A stretch of DNA of 64,000 bases from Phocoena phocoena (GCF_963924675.1 NC_089234.1:61105153-61169152); one strand, 5' to 3'. Counted from the first letter of the stretch, positions 1 to 10,364 are shown. A program made the numbers and translations. Notes: generated by a model from the sequence alone, not told the origin.

Positions 1-280
1 TGGTTGTGGTTCACGTGCTTCTCACTGTGGTGGCTTCTCTTGTCGCCGAGCATGGGCTCCAGGCATGCAGGCTTCAGTAGCTGTGGCTCTCAGGCTTCAG
101 TAGTTGTGGCTCGCGGGCTTCAGTAGTTGAGGCTCGCAGGCTCTAGAGCACAGGCTCAGTAGTCGTGGTGCATGGGCTTAGTTGCTCCGCGGCATGTGGG
201 ATATTACCCGACCAGGGCTCGAACCCGTGTCCCCTGCCTTGGCAGGCGGATTCTTAACCACTGCGCCACCAGGGAAGCCT
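1..280 (-). mobile_element. CHR-type tRNA-derived SINE, cut by window start
   Basis: On the minus strand the element begins at about 280 with GCTTCCCTGGTGGCGCAG and carries a GGTTCGAGCCC B-box-like motif, as expected of a pol III SINE of the whale/hippo/ruminant CHR family. The body contains about three tandem 23-bp units (roughly 67-140) built on GGCTTCAGTAGTTGTGGCTC. The tail lies outside the window. Confidence 0.93.
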
Positions 281-462
281 GGGATCCTGTCTTTTCATAC
301 CATGTTTTCTGCCATGACTCCCTTCCTCAAGCCCTCCCCTAAAGCCAGACCACCTGACCCACTCTCCCCTGGGCACACAAAACCACTCTCTGACTCTGCG
401 TATAGTATCCGTCCACTCAAATGCTGTCCTTTCTTCTCCAACCTAAAGATGTATCTACTCTG

Positions 463-500
463 ACATTCATTCATTCATTCACTCATTCACTCATTCATTC
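463..500. repeat. (ATTC)n-like simple repeat
   Basis: A run of CATT/ATTC units with some ACTC variants. It sits at the head of the long ancient repeat that follows. Confidence 0.85.
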
Positions 501-1120
501 CATATCTACTGAAGGTTCATTGTGTGCCAAGCCCTCAGCTAGGCACCAGACACAGCACTGAAAGACAAAGTCGCCACTCTCATGGAGCCAGATGTGTAGG
601 TGGGGAGGGTAGGAGATAGACAATAAACACAGAAGCAATGGAGACTTTCAGATGTGAAGTGCTAAGAAGTAAACAAAGCTGGGTGATGGGAGAATGAGGG
701 GCTGGAGAAAGGGCTGGGCTACATTAGAGAGGGTGGTCAGGAAAGGCTTCCCAGAGAAATGAGTGATGAGGAGGTCCCAGTTTTGCAAACTATCTGCAAA
801 GACTCAGGGAAGAGTGTTTCAGGCAGAGGGAACAGTAAGTGCAAAGGCCCTGAGTTGGGAATATGCTTGGCTTATTCAAAGACCAAAGGCAAGTCATGTG
901 GCTGGAACAGAGTGAGCCAGGAGGAGGGTGATAGGAAAGGAAGTCGGAAGAAGGCAGGGGCCAGGCCACAGAGCTCTGCAGGCCAAGGAAGCGGTCTTGG
1001 TTTAGTCCAACTAGAGGGAAAAGCCAGGGAGGGTGGTAAACAGAGAAGGGTCATGCTGATCTATGCTTTAAAATGATAGCTCTAGCTGCAGGGTGGACTG
1101 GGTGGCCCTGGAGGGAGAGG
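463..1120 (+). repeat. Long ancient mammalian repeat, copy 1 (family not assigned)
   Basis: The order of sentence-like motifs (ATTCATTC, a CACTCTCATGGAGCC block, GGCAGAGGGAACAG, TGCAAAGGCCCTGAG, then a GCTCTAGCTGCAG block) recurs at 14.4, 15.6, 32.6 and 59.6 kb in the same orientation. I recognise it as a common old interspersed repeat but cannot name the family with confidence. The open frame at 759-1076 is inside it. Confidence 0.65.
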
Positions 1121-1261
1121 GGCAGCAAGGCTGACCTTCCACCTCCCCCTGGAGAAACCTGTCCTAAATACCTCCCTGTTCGTTCATTAGGACAACACTC
1201 AGTGAATGCTAACCATGTGCCAGCCCGACCTCCCGCCTAGGCAACCGTGGACAGGGGCGTA

Positions 1262-1545
1262 TGTCACTGCGCTTCAGTCTCCCGGCTTGTACACTGGGAG
1301 TTGTGAGAATGAACAGGTTAACAGACATAATGTCTCAGAAGAGTGCCATCCTTAGGGACAGTGGGAGGGAGGGAGACGCAAGAGGGAAGAGATATGGGAA
1401 CATATGTATATGTATAGCTGATTCACTTTGTTATAAAGCAGAAACTAACACACCATTGTAAAGCAATTATACTCCAATAAAAAAAAAAAGAAGAGTGCCA
1501 TCCCATAGTAGGTACTCAAGAACTGTTTCTTATCATGATCGTTAT
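1262..1545 (+). repeat. MIR split by a young L1
   Basis: The left part (1,262-1,351) carries the MIR CTTCAGTCTC...GGGAGTTGTGAGAATGAA core, and the right part (1,504-1,545) carries the tail CATAGTAGGTACTCAAGAA. Removing the L1 and one target duplication restores a collinear MIR. Confidence 0.75.
1352..1488 (+). mobile_element. 5'-truncated cetacean-type L1 3' end with TSD
   Basis: The insert ends in ACTCCAATAAAAAAAAAAA after TTTGTTATAAAGCAGAAACT, the 3'UTR of young cetartiodactyl L1. A perfect 15-bp duplication (AGAAGAGTGCCATCC) flanks it at 1,337-1,351 and 1,489-1,503, the mark of target-primed reverse transcription. Confidence 0.93.
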
Positions 1546-1798
1546 TTTTACTCTGTGTCAGTGATGAGCCCTCTCTCTGGATGTCTTCATTGTAGCTGCC
1601 ATTTATTTTGGACCTCATCGTAGACTCTCCTGACAGACCCTCTTGGTCACTGAGCTCTGGGGCTATTTAAATCTTTGTATGGAGGCGGTTGGCAGTGGCT
1701 CCCACTAGATTGAAAACTCCTTTTACTATTAACTATAAATTTAAAAGTCCCTTAGTGCCAAGGACAGAGCTCTGCTCATGACATTTGCTGGATAAAGG

Positions 1799-1861
1799 AT
1801 GGAGGAGGGAGGAGGGAGGAGGGAGGAGGGAGGAGGGAGGAGGGAGGAGGGAGGAGGGAGT
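1799..1861 (+). repeat. (GGAGGGA)n polypurine minisatellite
   Basis: About eight to nine copies of a 7-bp GGAGGGA unit form an uninterrupted purine tract of about 62 bp. It could adopt triplex or quadruplex-like structure. Confidence 0.95.
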
Positions 1862-2930
1862 GAGACCTCTGCCTTGGGCCTGGCCTGTCTGCAGGGGCGG
1901 GATGAATGCCTCTGGATGTGGAGGACATTGTTCTTACAGCACATCACCTGTCTGGACCACAACAGACCCCCTTTCCCCTGGTGCCACCGAAAGGTCCTGG
2001 GGGCCAGGGAGACAAGGTCCAGGGGAAGGCAAGGACATCTGGAGAAGAAAGGGGAGCAGTGGCAGAGGAGAAGGAGGAGACAAAAAAAGGTAAAGAATAA
2101 GTGACACATGTGAGGATACAAGAGAGCTTAATAATCGGGTCCAACTCTGAGCTGGGAGCAGGGGGACCAGGATGATGGACTCACGGTCCATCCGTCCAGG
2201 GCAGCCCTTCTGGGGAGGTGGAAGGATGAATACAGAACTAATGGCTGAACCCAAGGTGCTTCATGAGAAACAGGTGACGTGGAAACAAGTCCAGAGGCCC
2301 CAAGGAGGATTGGCCACTGCTGCCTGACGGTCGACTGACAGCCCAGGTGGAGCTTGTCTGCAACGGGGCAGTGAGAGGCCACTGGGCCCTGCAACAGGCC
2401 CCAAGCAGCCCCTGCCTCTGAGTCTTTGTCTTTCCTCTGCATTTCTGCCTGGTGAGGCTCTGCCCAGCATCCACCAAGACCTGTGTCATCCCCCCTCCTG
2501 CCAGAGACCTGACCCAACAGTGTTCATCCAAGTGCCTGCACTGTACACTGAGTCCCTGACATGCATTCGCTCTTTGAATTCTTAGGAAAGACCAGCGAGG
2601 ACCCTGGTTCCAATGCACCAGGGGCATTCACAGAGATGTCCCGCAGAGATCTGGGGGTCTGTCTGACTGCAATGTCAGGACATTTCCCTAGGGAGTGACT
2701 CTCTCTCGTGCTCACCCCACCCCTCTCAGCTTGCCCCTCATTACTACCCATGTCCAGCCTGGGTGGTCATGGTCAGCTGAGAAGTGTCTGACCCTCCCAC
2801 CCCAATGGAAGCCATAGGAGGCCAGGGCCACTGGACCTGCTGAGCCGCTCCAGCACCCGGTGGGTGCTCGGGAGACATTGTGGGGCAGGGTACTGGGAAT
2901 TCATGAAAGGACTCTGTTGAAGGCGTGCAT
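1862..2930. other. Intron 3 sequence with no recognisable feature
   Basis: Moderately GC-rich sequence with overlapping open frames on both strands and no homology I recognise. I see no splice-bounded exon. Confidence 0.5.
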
Positions 2931-3112
2931 CAAGGGTCCTCCAAGTGTGCTCCCCAGACCAGCAGCATCAACGTCACCTAGAAGGTGAGAAACACAAATT
3001 CTTGGCCCTACCCCAGACCTGCTGAATCAGAAACCCTGGGATCAGGGCCCAGCAGTTTGTTTTATCAAGGCTTCCAGAGGATTCTGAGGCACGCTGAAGT
3101 CTGAGAGCCACT
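2931..3112 (-). repeat. MER5A-like hAT element
   Basis: Contains GACCAGCAGCATCAACGTCA, CCTGCTGAATCAGAAACC and a terminal GAGAGCCACTGG, the layout of the non-autonomous hAT-Charlie element MER5A. Confidence 0.85.
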
Positions 3113-3456
3113 GGTGTACGTTATCCGCCCACAAAATGTTCTCGAAGTCGACTTCACAGTTAGGCTTGTCAGCTTAACTCTCTGGAATTCGATGGCTGTT
3201 CCCAGCAACCCCGATCCCGGGGATCCTCTCTCGGGTCTCCCAAGGGGCTCGCTCAGCCATTCTGCCTTGTGCCAGCCCCTCCTCACCCCTCCTCCTACCA
3301 TCCCCCCACAAAGGAAAAAGAGTCAATGTCCTTTAAGTAATAACAATGTCAGAGTGCGTGCAGCCCCATAAGGGCCCCCCGGCTGCCCTTTTGCTCTTCC
3401 CCAGATTCGGACTTCATAATAGAGAGCAGCCTCCAAGGTGGAGTGTGAGCCCATGG

Positions 3457-3484
3457 GTGTGTGTGTGTGTGTGCGCGCGCGCGT

Positions 3485-3523
<39 letters not shown>
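3457..3523. repeat. (GT)n(GC)n(CA)n near-palindrome
   Basis: GT repeats run into GCGCGCGCGC, then GTGCG and about 17 CA units. The tract alternates purine and pyrimidine throughout and is nearly self-complementary about its GC centre, so it is prone to Z-DNA or cruciform formation. Confidence 0.97.
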
Positions 3524-3524
<1 letters not shown>

Positions 3525-3651
3525 CCCCCGTACTCTGTCTCGTCAGTGGGCAAAGGCCGGGATGCCGAGCAGGCTCTTCTGAGACGTTACAAGCTGAACA
3601 TCCTATTCCCCCCACCCTCGGGAGGAAAATCACGACTTTCTCAGTGAGGAG

Positions 3652-3671
3652 TTTTTTTTTTTTTTTTTTTT
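3652..3671 (+). repeat. Poly-T tract
   Basis: An uninterrupted T run of about 20, without a recognised retroelement body beside it. Confidence 0.9.
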
Positions 3672-3689
3672 CTGTGTTTTTCCCTCTCT

Positions 3690-3970
3690 CCTCGTTCAGC
3701 ACGGAGCACTAATTTATGACTATTTCCCCGAGTCCACTGAAGTAAGAGGGTAATGGCTTTCACCATTTGCTTTCTCTCACCTGTCATTCACTGCCGGCTA
3801 CCTGACAGGACTGCAGACAGTGTTCCAATCACAGGGGCTGCTTTTTTTTTCCCAGGGAAGCAAAGAATTCATAGCTGCCGCGGGGAGAGTTATTTCATTC
3901 CTGGATGGAACAATGTCAGGTAAACAGCTGTAAAAATTCATAACCAGCAGGGCTGCCTCTGGCCCCCAGG
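3690..3970. promoter_or_regulatory. Candidate conserved non-coding block
   Basis: A non-repeat block with dense factor-like motifs: TAATTTATGAC, CACCTGTC, GAACAATG (SOX-like), GTAAACAGCTG (forkhead overlapping an E-box) and CATTCCTGG (TEAD-like). The inference rests on motif density only. Confidence 0.3.
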
Positions 3971-4309
3971 GCCCCGGCTCTGAGCTGGCCCGGCTGGGGT
4001 CCCGGGAGCTGGGTGGCACTCGATGATTTAGACACCCCGGTTTCTATTAGTCCATCGACTCCAGCCTCTCGACCTCGAGTAGGTCATGCTGCCTCTTTGT
4101 CCCTGAAGCGTTCTAGCTGCCACCTGGAGAGCAGGTTCTTTGTCCTCAGGGCCAGGTACGGAGAACACTGGTGAAGAGCCCAGCTGTTTTCTCGGGGAGC
4201 CACCTGTCCCCTGCTGAGTGGCTATGGGCAGGGTGCTGAGGTTCAGGTGCGCATTTGAAGAACAAAGATACTCTGTACCAGCGTCGTCCAGCCCAATGTG
4301 CAGGGAAAA

Positions 4310-4490
4310 TGGAAACATTATCTGTGCTGTCCCAGACAGTGCAGTGTCCACAGTGCAACTACTGAACACTTGAAACAAGGCCAGGGTGAAAGAGAGACTG
4401 AGTTCTGTATTTTTATTTCCTTGTAATTAATGTACATTTCAATAGCCACGTGTGGCAAGTGGCTGCTGCATTTCCGACAATGCAGCGTTA
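4310..4490. repeat. hAT-type non-autonomous element (MER3-like)
   Basis: Contains GTGCTGTCCCAGACAGTG, ACTGAACACTTGAAA, AATAGCCACGTGTGGC and a complementary CGACAATGCAGC end, the usual layout of short hAT-Charlie elements with GCTGTCC...GGACAGC termini. The family name is uncertain. Confidence 0.6.
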
Positions 4491-4544
4491 TACTTTTCCA
4501 CGTGCTTCAAGCATTTCATACTGACAGGAATGGAGATACGAGTA

Positions 4545-4645
4545 TACCATCGTCATCCTAGGTTGTTGTGAGGATTGAATGAGATATTGCATATAAAGTC
4601 TTGGCCCCTAGTTGGCCCTCCATAAATAACAGCTTTTATTAACTC
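4545..4645 (+). repeat. MIR 3' fragment
   Basis: GGTTGTTGTGAGGATTGAAT followed by CCATAAATAACAGCTTTTATT is the 3' half of a MIR. Confidence 0.8.
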
Positions 4646-5099
4646 TATGGGACTTGGTCAGAAGGACAGGAGAGAAGGAGGTTTGAACTCGGGAGTGTTC
4701 AACTTTACTTTCCTATCGTTAGTTTTCAGTTTAACGAGTCAGGACATCTAGCTGCTGCCAGGGAGGGGCACATGCGACACATGACCAGGGTCAGCAATCA
4801 GTGGTCCACGAGAGGTCCTGCTGTCCTGCACTATGATCCCCCTCTGCTCCCTCCACCCCTGACCCCTATTTCTCATTTAACATCACCCAGAAGGGGGAAG
4901 GTGAACCGTTTGCCCAGGCTCTGGCACAGTGGGGCTGGGTGGAATTGCTTCTGGGTGAGACAAGTCCTCATCACAGAACACTGGTGGGTCTTGGAAGATT
5001 CTCTTCTCTGGAGCCAGAGCATACAGGAGACACGGCAGGACGGACTGGGAGAATGACCATTTGACAATCTTCTAAAACCCTGCAGTCAGAGATTCACAA

Positions 5100-5322
5100 A
5101 GAGGCTGCCCCGGATTTCAGTCTTGACTCCACTGTTTACTAATTCTGGGAGCACGGCGCTTTAACTGTTTTCTCCAAGCTTCAGTTTCCTTATCTGCCAC
5201 AGAGAGACATAAATACCCACCTGACAGGTCTTCATAAAGATTTGATGCGATGATGTGTACAAAGTGTCTCGTAGGTACTCAGTAAATAACAGCTGTTACT
5301 ACTACTGTCATTACTATTCTTC
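5100..5322 (+). repeat. MIR (first of a tandem pair)
   Basis: GCTTCAGTTTCCTTATCTGC and GGTACTCAGTAAATAACAGC give the MIR core and tail. Confidence 0.8.
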
Positions 5323-5325
5323 GGA

Positions 5326-5570
5326 GGTAGCAGAACACACTGGTTAAGAGGTCAGTTGCTAGGGCGGGACCACCCAAGTTCAAATCCCAGCTCCACCCCC
5401 GGCCTACCAGCTTTATGATCTTGGGCAAGTCACTGCAACTGTCTGCCTCAGTTTCCCCATCTATAAAATAGAAATGATAGTAACCCTCCCTCACAGGGTT
5501 GCTCTAAGGATTTAAAGGACCTTACAGCAGTTACTGACACAGAATAAGTACTACATGTGTTGGTGAAATT
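5326..5570 (+). repeat. MIR, near full length (second of a tandem pair)
   Basis: CAAGTTCAAATCCCAGCTCC, then GATCTTGGGCAAGTCACT, CCTCAGTTTCCCCATCTA and CACAGGGTTGCTCTAAGGAT follow the whole MIR consensus. It sits directly behind another MIR in the same direction. Confidence 0.9.
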
Positions 5571-5599
5571 AAATATTCTAACAAGTCCTCCAAAGATAG

Positions 5600-6780
5600 G
5601 GTAGTGGGTGGACGACATCTACACTTTCCTTATAAGAAAGCGGCCAATGTAAGAAACCCCAGCAGGCTTGGGGTTTGACCTGTTCACGGCAGGACACTGC
5701 CCCGGCCGAAAAGAAGGGGCAGAAAATGAGGAACTCCAGCAGAAAAACTTCAACAAAACGGAGCAGTTCTAGCACGAAGACAAGGAGCCTGGCTCTCAGA
5801 CACCCTGGGGACTTTACAACCACTGAAGCTTTGTCACGAGAGAGTCAACATCCTGATTTATGGACGAGAAAACTCTGGCAAAAGAGCCCGCCAGTAAGAG
5901 AACACTAACCTCCTCCACTGTCCATCCTGCCTTCCCCACTACTCACCCATCTCTCCCAGAGCCCAGAAGAGAGGCTGAGGAATGGGGACGGGAGGGGAGG
6001 AGGGAGGGTGACCCTGTCCTCAGCCCTCATTATTCTTTTAATGGCATCAACTGCACAGAAAATAACTGGGAAGTAAAAGACAACACTTCTTGCCAACCGG
6101 GTGCACGCAGGCTGGGATTAAGCAGCTTGATGGTGTGCCAAGCTTGGTGCTGGGCACAGGTCATATGTCCTATGTCACAGCCCATATGTCATCTCACCAA
6201 ATGAGGGCACCAGGCTGGAGCAGGGACAATCACCCAGCCTCCCAGGAAGCCTGTCTTCTCAGTGAAGCCCGTGGTCTAATTTCAGAATGCAGCCTCGTTA
6301 TTGCCACTTCTCAAACAGACTCAGATATATTTATATTTTTGGAGCCAAAAAGCAGTACCACTTTTCTCATTGACATGTTTCTAGTCAATAAAGTAGGTAT
6401 TCTAAGTTGTAAAAATATTCATTCTCCTCCCCCACCTTCACTCATGGTCCTCGATGAAGCTATTTTTATTTTAGATGGAGTGAAATGCAGCCGGTAAACA
6501 TTTTAATTTTCCTAAGTTGGTCTTTAGGCAAAAGAAGAAGTGTTCCCCCCTTGGATCTGAGGCTTTCTAAGTTCAGAGGTCTCACGCAGAAGGGCAGGTG
6601 CCACAGGTCCACGCCCCACCTGTGTCTTCTGGTTTCCTGTGTCCAGAGAGTGACGACAGGAACTGAGTCAGGCTCAGGGGGACCTCAGACTGTCAACATC
6701 TGAACAGCCTTTTGCTTTTTGAAAGCACCTGTGCAAGCAGGGGCAGGTCCCCAAGTGGGACAGGAATGACCATCCCCGCC
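5600..6780. other. Intron 3 sequence, mostly unassigned
   Basis: No exon or clear repeat family is recognised. It contains a 40-bp motif at 6,361-6,399 that recurs at 59.5 kb, and an AT-rich stretch at 6,290-6,500 with TATTTATATTTTTGG and TATTTTTATTTTAG motifs. Confidence 0.45.
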
Positions 6781-6784
6781 ACCG

Positions 6785-6960
6785 TGCTCCTGGTGGGGGC
6801 CAGGCCCTGTGCTCACCACATTATTTCATTCAACAATCACAATAGCTCTGCAAAGTGCATGGGACCAGCCCCATTTTATAGATGAGAAAACTGAGGTTCC
6901 CAGGGCTGAAGGATCTGCTTGAGGCCTCAGCATGTATGGAGGCAGAGCCAAGCCTTGGAG
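6785..6960 (-). repeat. MIR
   Basis: CCCATTTTATAGATGAGAAA followed by ACTGAGGTTCCCAGGGCTGA is the reverse complement of the MIR core. Confidence 0.82.
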
Positions 6961-7184
6961 CTCCCTCCTCCACAGCTCATGGCCTCTCACACTATGCTGG
7001 GAGCGCTCAGCCAGGAGCTGGTGATGGATGGCTAGACTGTAGGACAGCAGGTTCACTGGCTTCAGAAGCCACTCCCCTCCTCCTCCCTGCACAGACCCTG
7101 AAACACACCCTGCCCCTGAACCAGATCCACGTCTCCTTGGGCAGGACTCCTTCCCAAGCAGGTGGTAGTGGGGGGCACCTAAGG

Positions 7185-7290
7185 AGGAAGCAGTTCCTTT
7201 CTCTTTAATTGACTGTAAATTGCTCCAGAGCTTTTAATGAAGGCCTTCAGGACTAATTATGTCACTGCTGTGCGGCCACTCTGTGTAAAC
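7185..7290. promoter_or_regulatory. Candidate conserved non-coding block
   Basis: A short AT-rich non-repeat island with CTTTAATTGAC, TTTTAATGAAGG, GACTAATTATGTCA (homeodomain plus AP-1/CRE-like) and TGTAAACACAAA (forkhead). Inferred from motifs only. Confidence 0.3.
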
Positions 7291-7612
7291 ACAAAAGGCG
7301 GGGGCTGAGGGCATCTCAGCATTGTGGGCATCTCAGCTCTGCTGTGCCTCCCCTCCCCTGCAGACCCCCTCCTAATTCACACATCTGTTATCCGTTGATG
7401 AGCCACAGCTGAGGTGTAGAGAACACTGGCGGTGTCTCAGGAAGGGGACCTGCAAGACGGTCAGGCAGGCAAGAGGCGGGTCCAGAGAGCCCTACACGAG
7501 GCCCACAGGGCAGCCGCCACCAGGGCTGCGGGCCTGAGCTGGCCTGGATGATGGAGGACTCACAATAGACTCCAGAGCCAATTCCAGAGGCTGGGAAGCA
7601 ACACAGCAAGGG

Positions 7613-7760
7613 GAGTGGTCGCAAGTGTGGTCCCCAGACCTGCGGCATCATCACCTAAGAACCTGTTGGAAATGCAAATTGTTGGCCCCCAAGCCAGACC
7701 TACTGAATCAGAAACTCAGAGGGTGTGGCCAGCAACGTGTGTTGTAACAAGTCCCTCAGG
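7613..7760 (-). repeat. MER5A-like hAT element
   Basis: GTGTGGTCCCCAGACC, CATCATCACCTAAGAACC and CCTACTGAATCAGAAACTC match the MER5A layout. Confidence 0.85.
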
Positions 7761-7817
7761 GGGGTTTGAACTACTAGTGGGAGGGAAAGAATGCAGATGG
7801 GAGGAGCCTGATAGCCT

Positions 7818-7905
7818 CAGCTTACAAAATGGGGAAGCTGAGGTCTGAAGAGCTGCGGTTTACTCAAGGGCAAAGAGTGGGGATGGAGCTGGGCACTGCA
7901 GCCAT
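7818..7905 (-). repeat. MIR fragment
   Basis: AAAATGGGGAAGCTGAGGTC is a diverged reverse MIR core. Confidence 0.6.
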
Positions 7906-7929
7906 AAGCCCCGTCTGGGGGCCAGACCA

Positions 7930-8070
7930 TCCAGTTCAAAGCTTGGTGCTAACGTTTGATGGGTCCTTCCACTTTGGACAAGTCACAGACTTTTCCTCAT
8001 CTATAAAGCAGGGGCAGAAGTGGCCCTACGGGCTGTCTTGAGGGTCAGATGCATGGGAACCCGACACAGG
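7930..8070 (+). repeat. MIR fragment
   Basis: AGTTCAAAGCTTGG, ACTTTGGACAAGTCAC and TCCTCATCTATAAAGCAGG are MIR landmarks in order. Confidence 0.65.
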
Positions 8071-9635
8071 GACTGTAAATCGTTTCTGTCCCAAGATGCT
8101 GCCATCACACTGTGAGTCCCATCTTGTGACTGGGCACAGAGAAGAGGGAGGACTGAGGAAGAGATAGGGACTGTGTTAAAAGAGACAGGATGCTGTTGCC
8201 AGAATAGCCCCACCCCCAGGGCAAGAACTGTTAATTATCTCTCTGGACCCCTGCCGCGGGGAAGCGCCCACCACCTGTCCCCCAGCTGCTCCTCGTGTGT
8301 TCAGCGAGTCTTCCTGTCACTTCCTCTCCTGGACGCCTCTTCCTCAGAAAAGGCTTTCCCAACCTAAGGGTGTCGCAGCCCAGGGATGAATGTGCTCTTG
8401 GGCTGGGATAGACACTTAAGTCATTACACACAGAACGAGTGCCATCCATGTGCCGTCATTCCCTGTGTCAGGCTCCACAGGGGACACTGAGGAAGGAGAC
8501 CATCGGTGCTCATTGCCAGCCTCCTGCACATTCCAGTGACCCCACCTAACAAGCTTTAAGACACAGTCCCTGCCCTCAAAGAGCTCACAGCCCAGTCTAT
8601 ACCCTGGCTTCACCCTAGCCGGTCCCCTAGAACACCGAGGGGCTGCCAGGGTGGCTGATCCGGACAAACGCCTGGGGTGATGGGGGGTGAGTTAAGCTGT
8701 AAGGGCCCCACAGGGAGCTTTGCTCCCCAAACCTCATGCCCTTGTGTGTTAACACCAAGCACGTCCCCAGTAGTTCACTGAGTCCCCAACTACGGATCCA
8801 TGTCGATCTGCCAGGGCATCTGCCAGCCTGCAGAGACAGTGTCCCTGGCAATGGGACTGGGTTGTCCCCAGGGGTACCAGTCTGCCAGAAGTCAATGAGA
8901 TTTGTCCACAGGCTCTGGTCCACTCACCTCCACTCTACCTGCACTGTCCCAGGCAGCCTGGAGCCAGAGGCCGCAGCAGAACCAGCAGGCGGGTGCCACT
9001 GTCCTCACCCCACATTCTGGAGCAGCACAGGTTGAACAAAGGGGGAGGGACAATGACCTGCATTGCAGTGAAGCTGGAAGCCGCTTCTTGGCACCCAGGT
9101 GGGGCCAGTGGGGTGTCCGGGCCCCACCGGCACTGCTCACCAAAATGCTGCCTCCCTGCCCGTCAGGGCTGAGTTATCCCTGGCATAGGGCTCTCTGGAG
9201 AGCTCATAAAGCAGCTGGTGCCGCGAAGCAGCTTCAACACTCAATAATCCCTCCATCTCACTCCGCTTGGACGCCAGCATATTCATCTTAAATTATCCTT
9301 TCAAAGGCCAAATCAATCCTAGGAAGTGCTAGGGCTGCCGCCGCACACACTCCTGCTGCCACGAGAGCCCAGGAGAGGAGGGTCCATGGGCAGCGCCGTG
9401 ATATCAGCATGTGGGGACAGAGAGAGGTGGCCAAGGAGGACCCCCTCCCTCACTCAAGGGAAGGGGCCCGAGGGGACCAGAGTTTGAGGCTCTCATCCCC
9501 TCCATCCACTGTAGAATGAGGGCAGAGGGAGGAAGCTGAAGAGGGACCACAGATGGTGGGAGAGGCCTCTGTTCTAGCCCAGGGCTAGAAGGTTCTCCTC
9601 TTCGCTTACCCTGATCTACTCACCTGCAAAGAGGG
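8071..9635. other. Intron 3 unique sequence
   Basis: No repeat family or exon is recognised across this stretch, apart from a possible regulatory block at 9,205-9,330. Confidence 0.5.
9205..9330. promoter_or_regulatory. Candidate conserved non-coding block
   Basis: A non-repeat block with CATAAAGCAGCTGG, CAATAATCCC (OTX/PITX-like), CATATTCATCTTAAATTATC and CCTTTCAAAGGCC (TCF/LEF-like). Confidence 0.28.
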
Positions 9636-9832
9636 TAGAGTTCTGGTTGTGGAGGGAGAAAGACCTGGGCTTGGATCCAGCTCACTTAATGACTTGGGCA
9701 GGTGGCAATCTCTCTAAGCCTCAGTTTCCTCATCTGTAAAATGTGCTGAATAACCACCTCCTTCACAGGGAGCTGTGAGGATTAAATGAGCAAGGCGTGC
9801 AAAACCCTTGGACACAGCACGTGGCACACAGG
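9636..9832 (+). repeat. MIR, near full length
   Basis: GCCTCAGTTTCCTCATCTGT, AAAATG, GAGCTGTGAGGATTAAATGA and GTGGCACACAGG follow the consensus closely. Confidence 0.93.
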
Positions 9833-10364
9833 AGGGTGAGTGGGAGGGAGCAGGTGGGAAAGTCTGTCCTGAGTCTGAGGGCTGACTACAGGAGCAGGGA
9901 CCTCCAGAGTAAAACAGAGCATATTCAGGGGCAGGCTTCTGTCTTCAGACCCTGGACAGCGCCATGTGAAGAGGGACAGGCTGACTTCAGGGAACTCTGG
10001 GCACAGGGGGACCGATGGAGCATCGGGAGGAGGCAGACAGCCCATGAGCAGGAAGGTGCACTCACTAGCCGATGAGACGGGGAGCGCCCACCGCCACAAG
10101 GGCCCACCCCGTGCCTGCACTACCTGTTGGCAGACAGCTGTGCCTAGTGCATGCCCGGTCAGGCTGGGAGGTGGGACCCGGGACCTCTGGGCCTCTCCCA
10201 CCTGCAAAGCGAAAATGCCCTTGGAAGAGTGACACGTAAACCACACCAAATATTTATGTGTTGGGCACAGTGGGCTTTGGCCACTTAAGGGTATCGTTCT
10301 TGTCCCCAAGCTACTTCTCTCCTAGTTGGGAAAAGCACTAGTCGATGGCAACAAAAATGGTTAG

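Noticed and set aside
1..280. A functional tRNA gene
   Set aside because: The tRNA-like A/B boxes belong to the CHR SINE; no cloverleaf gene stands alone.
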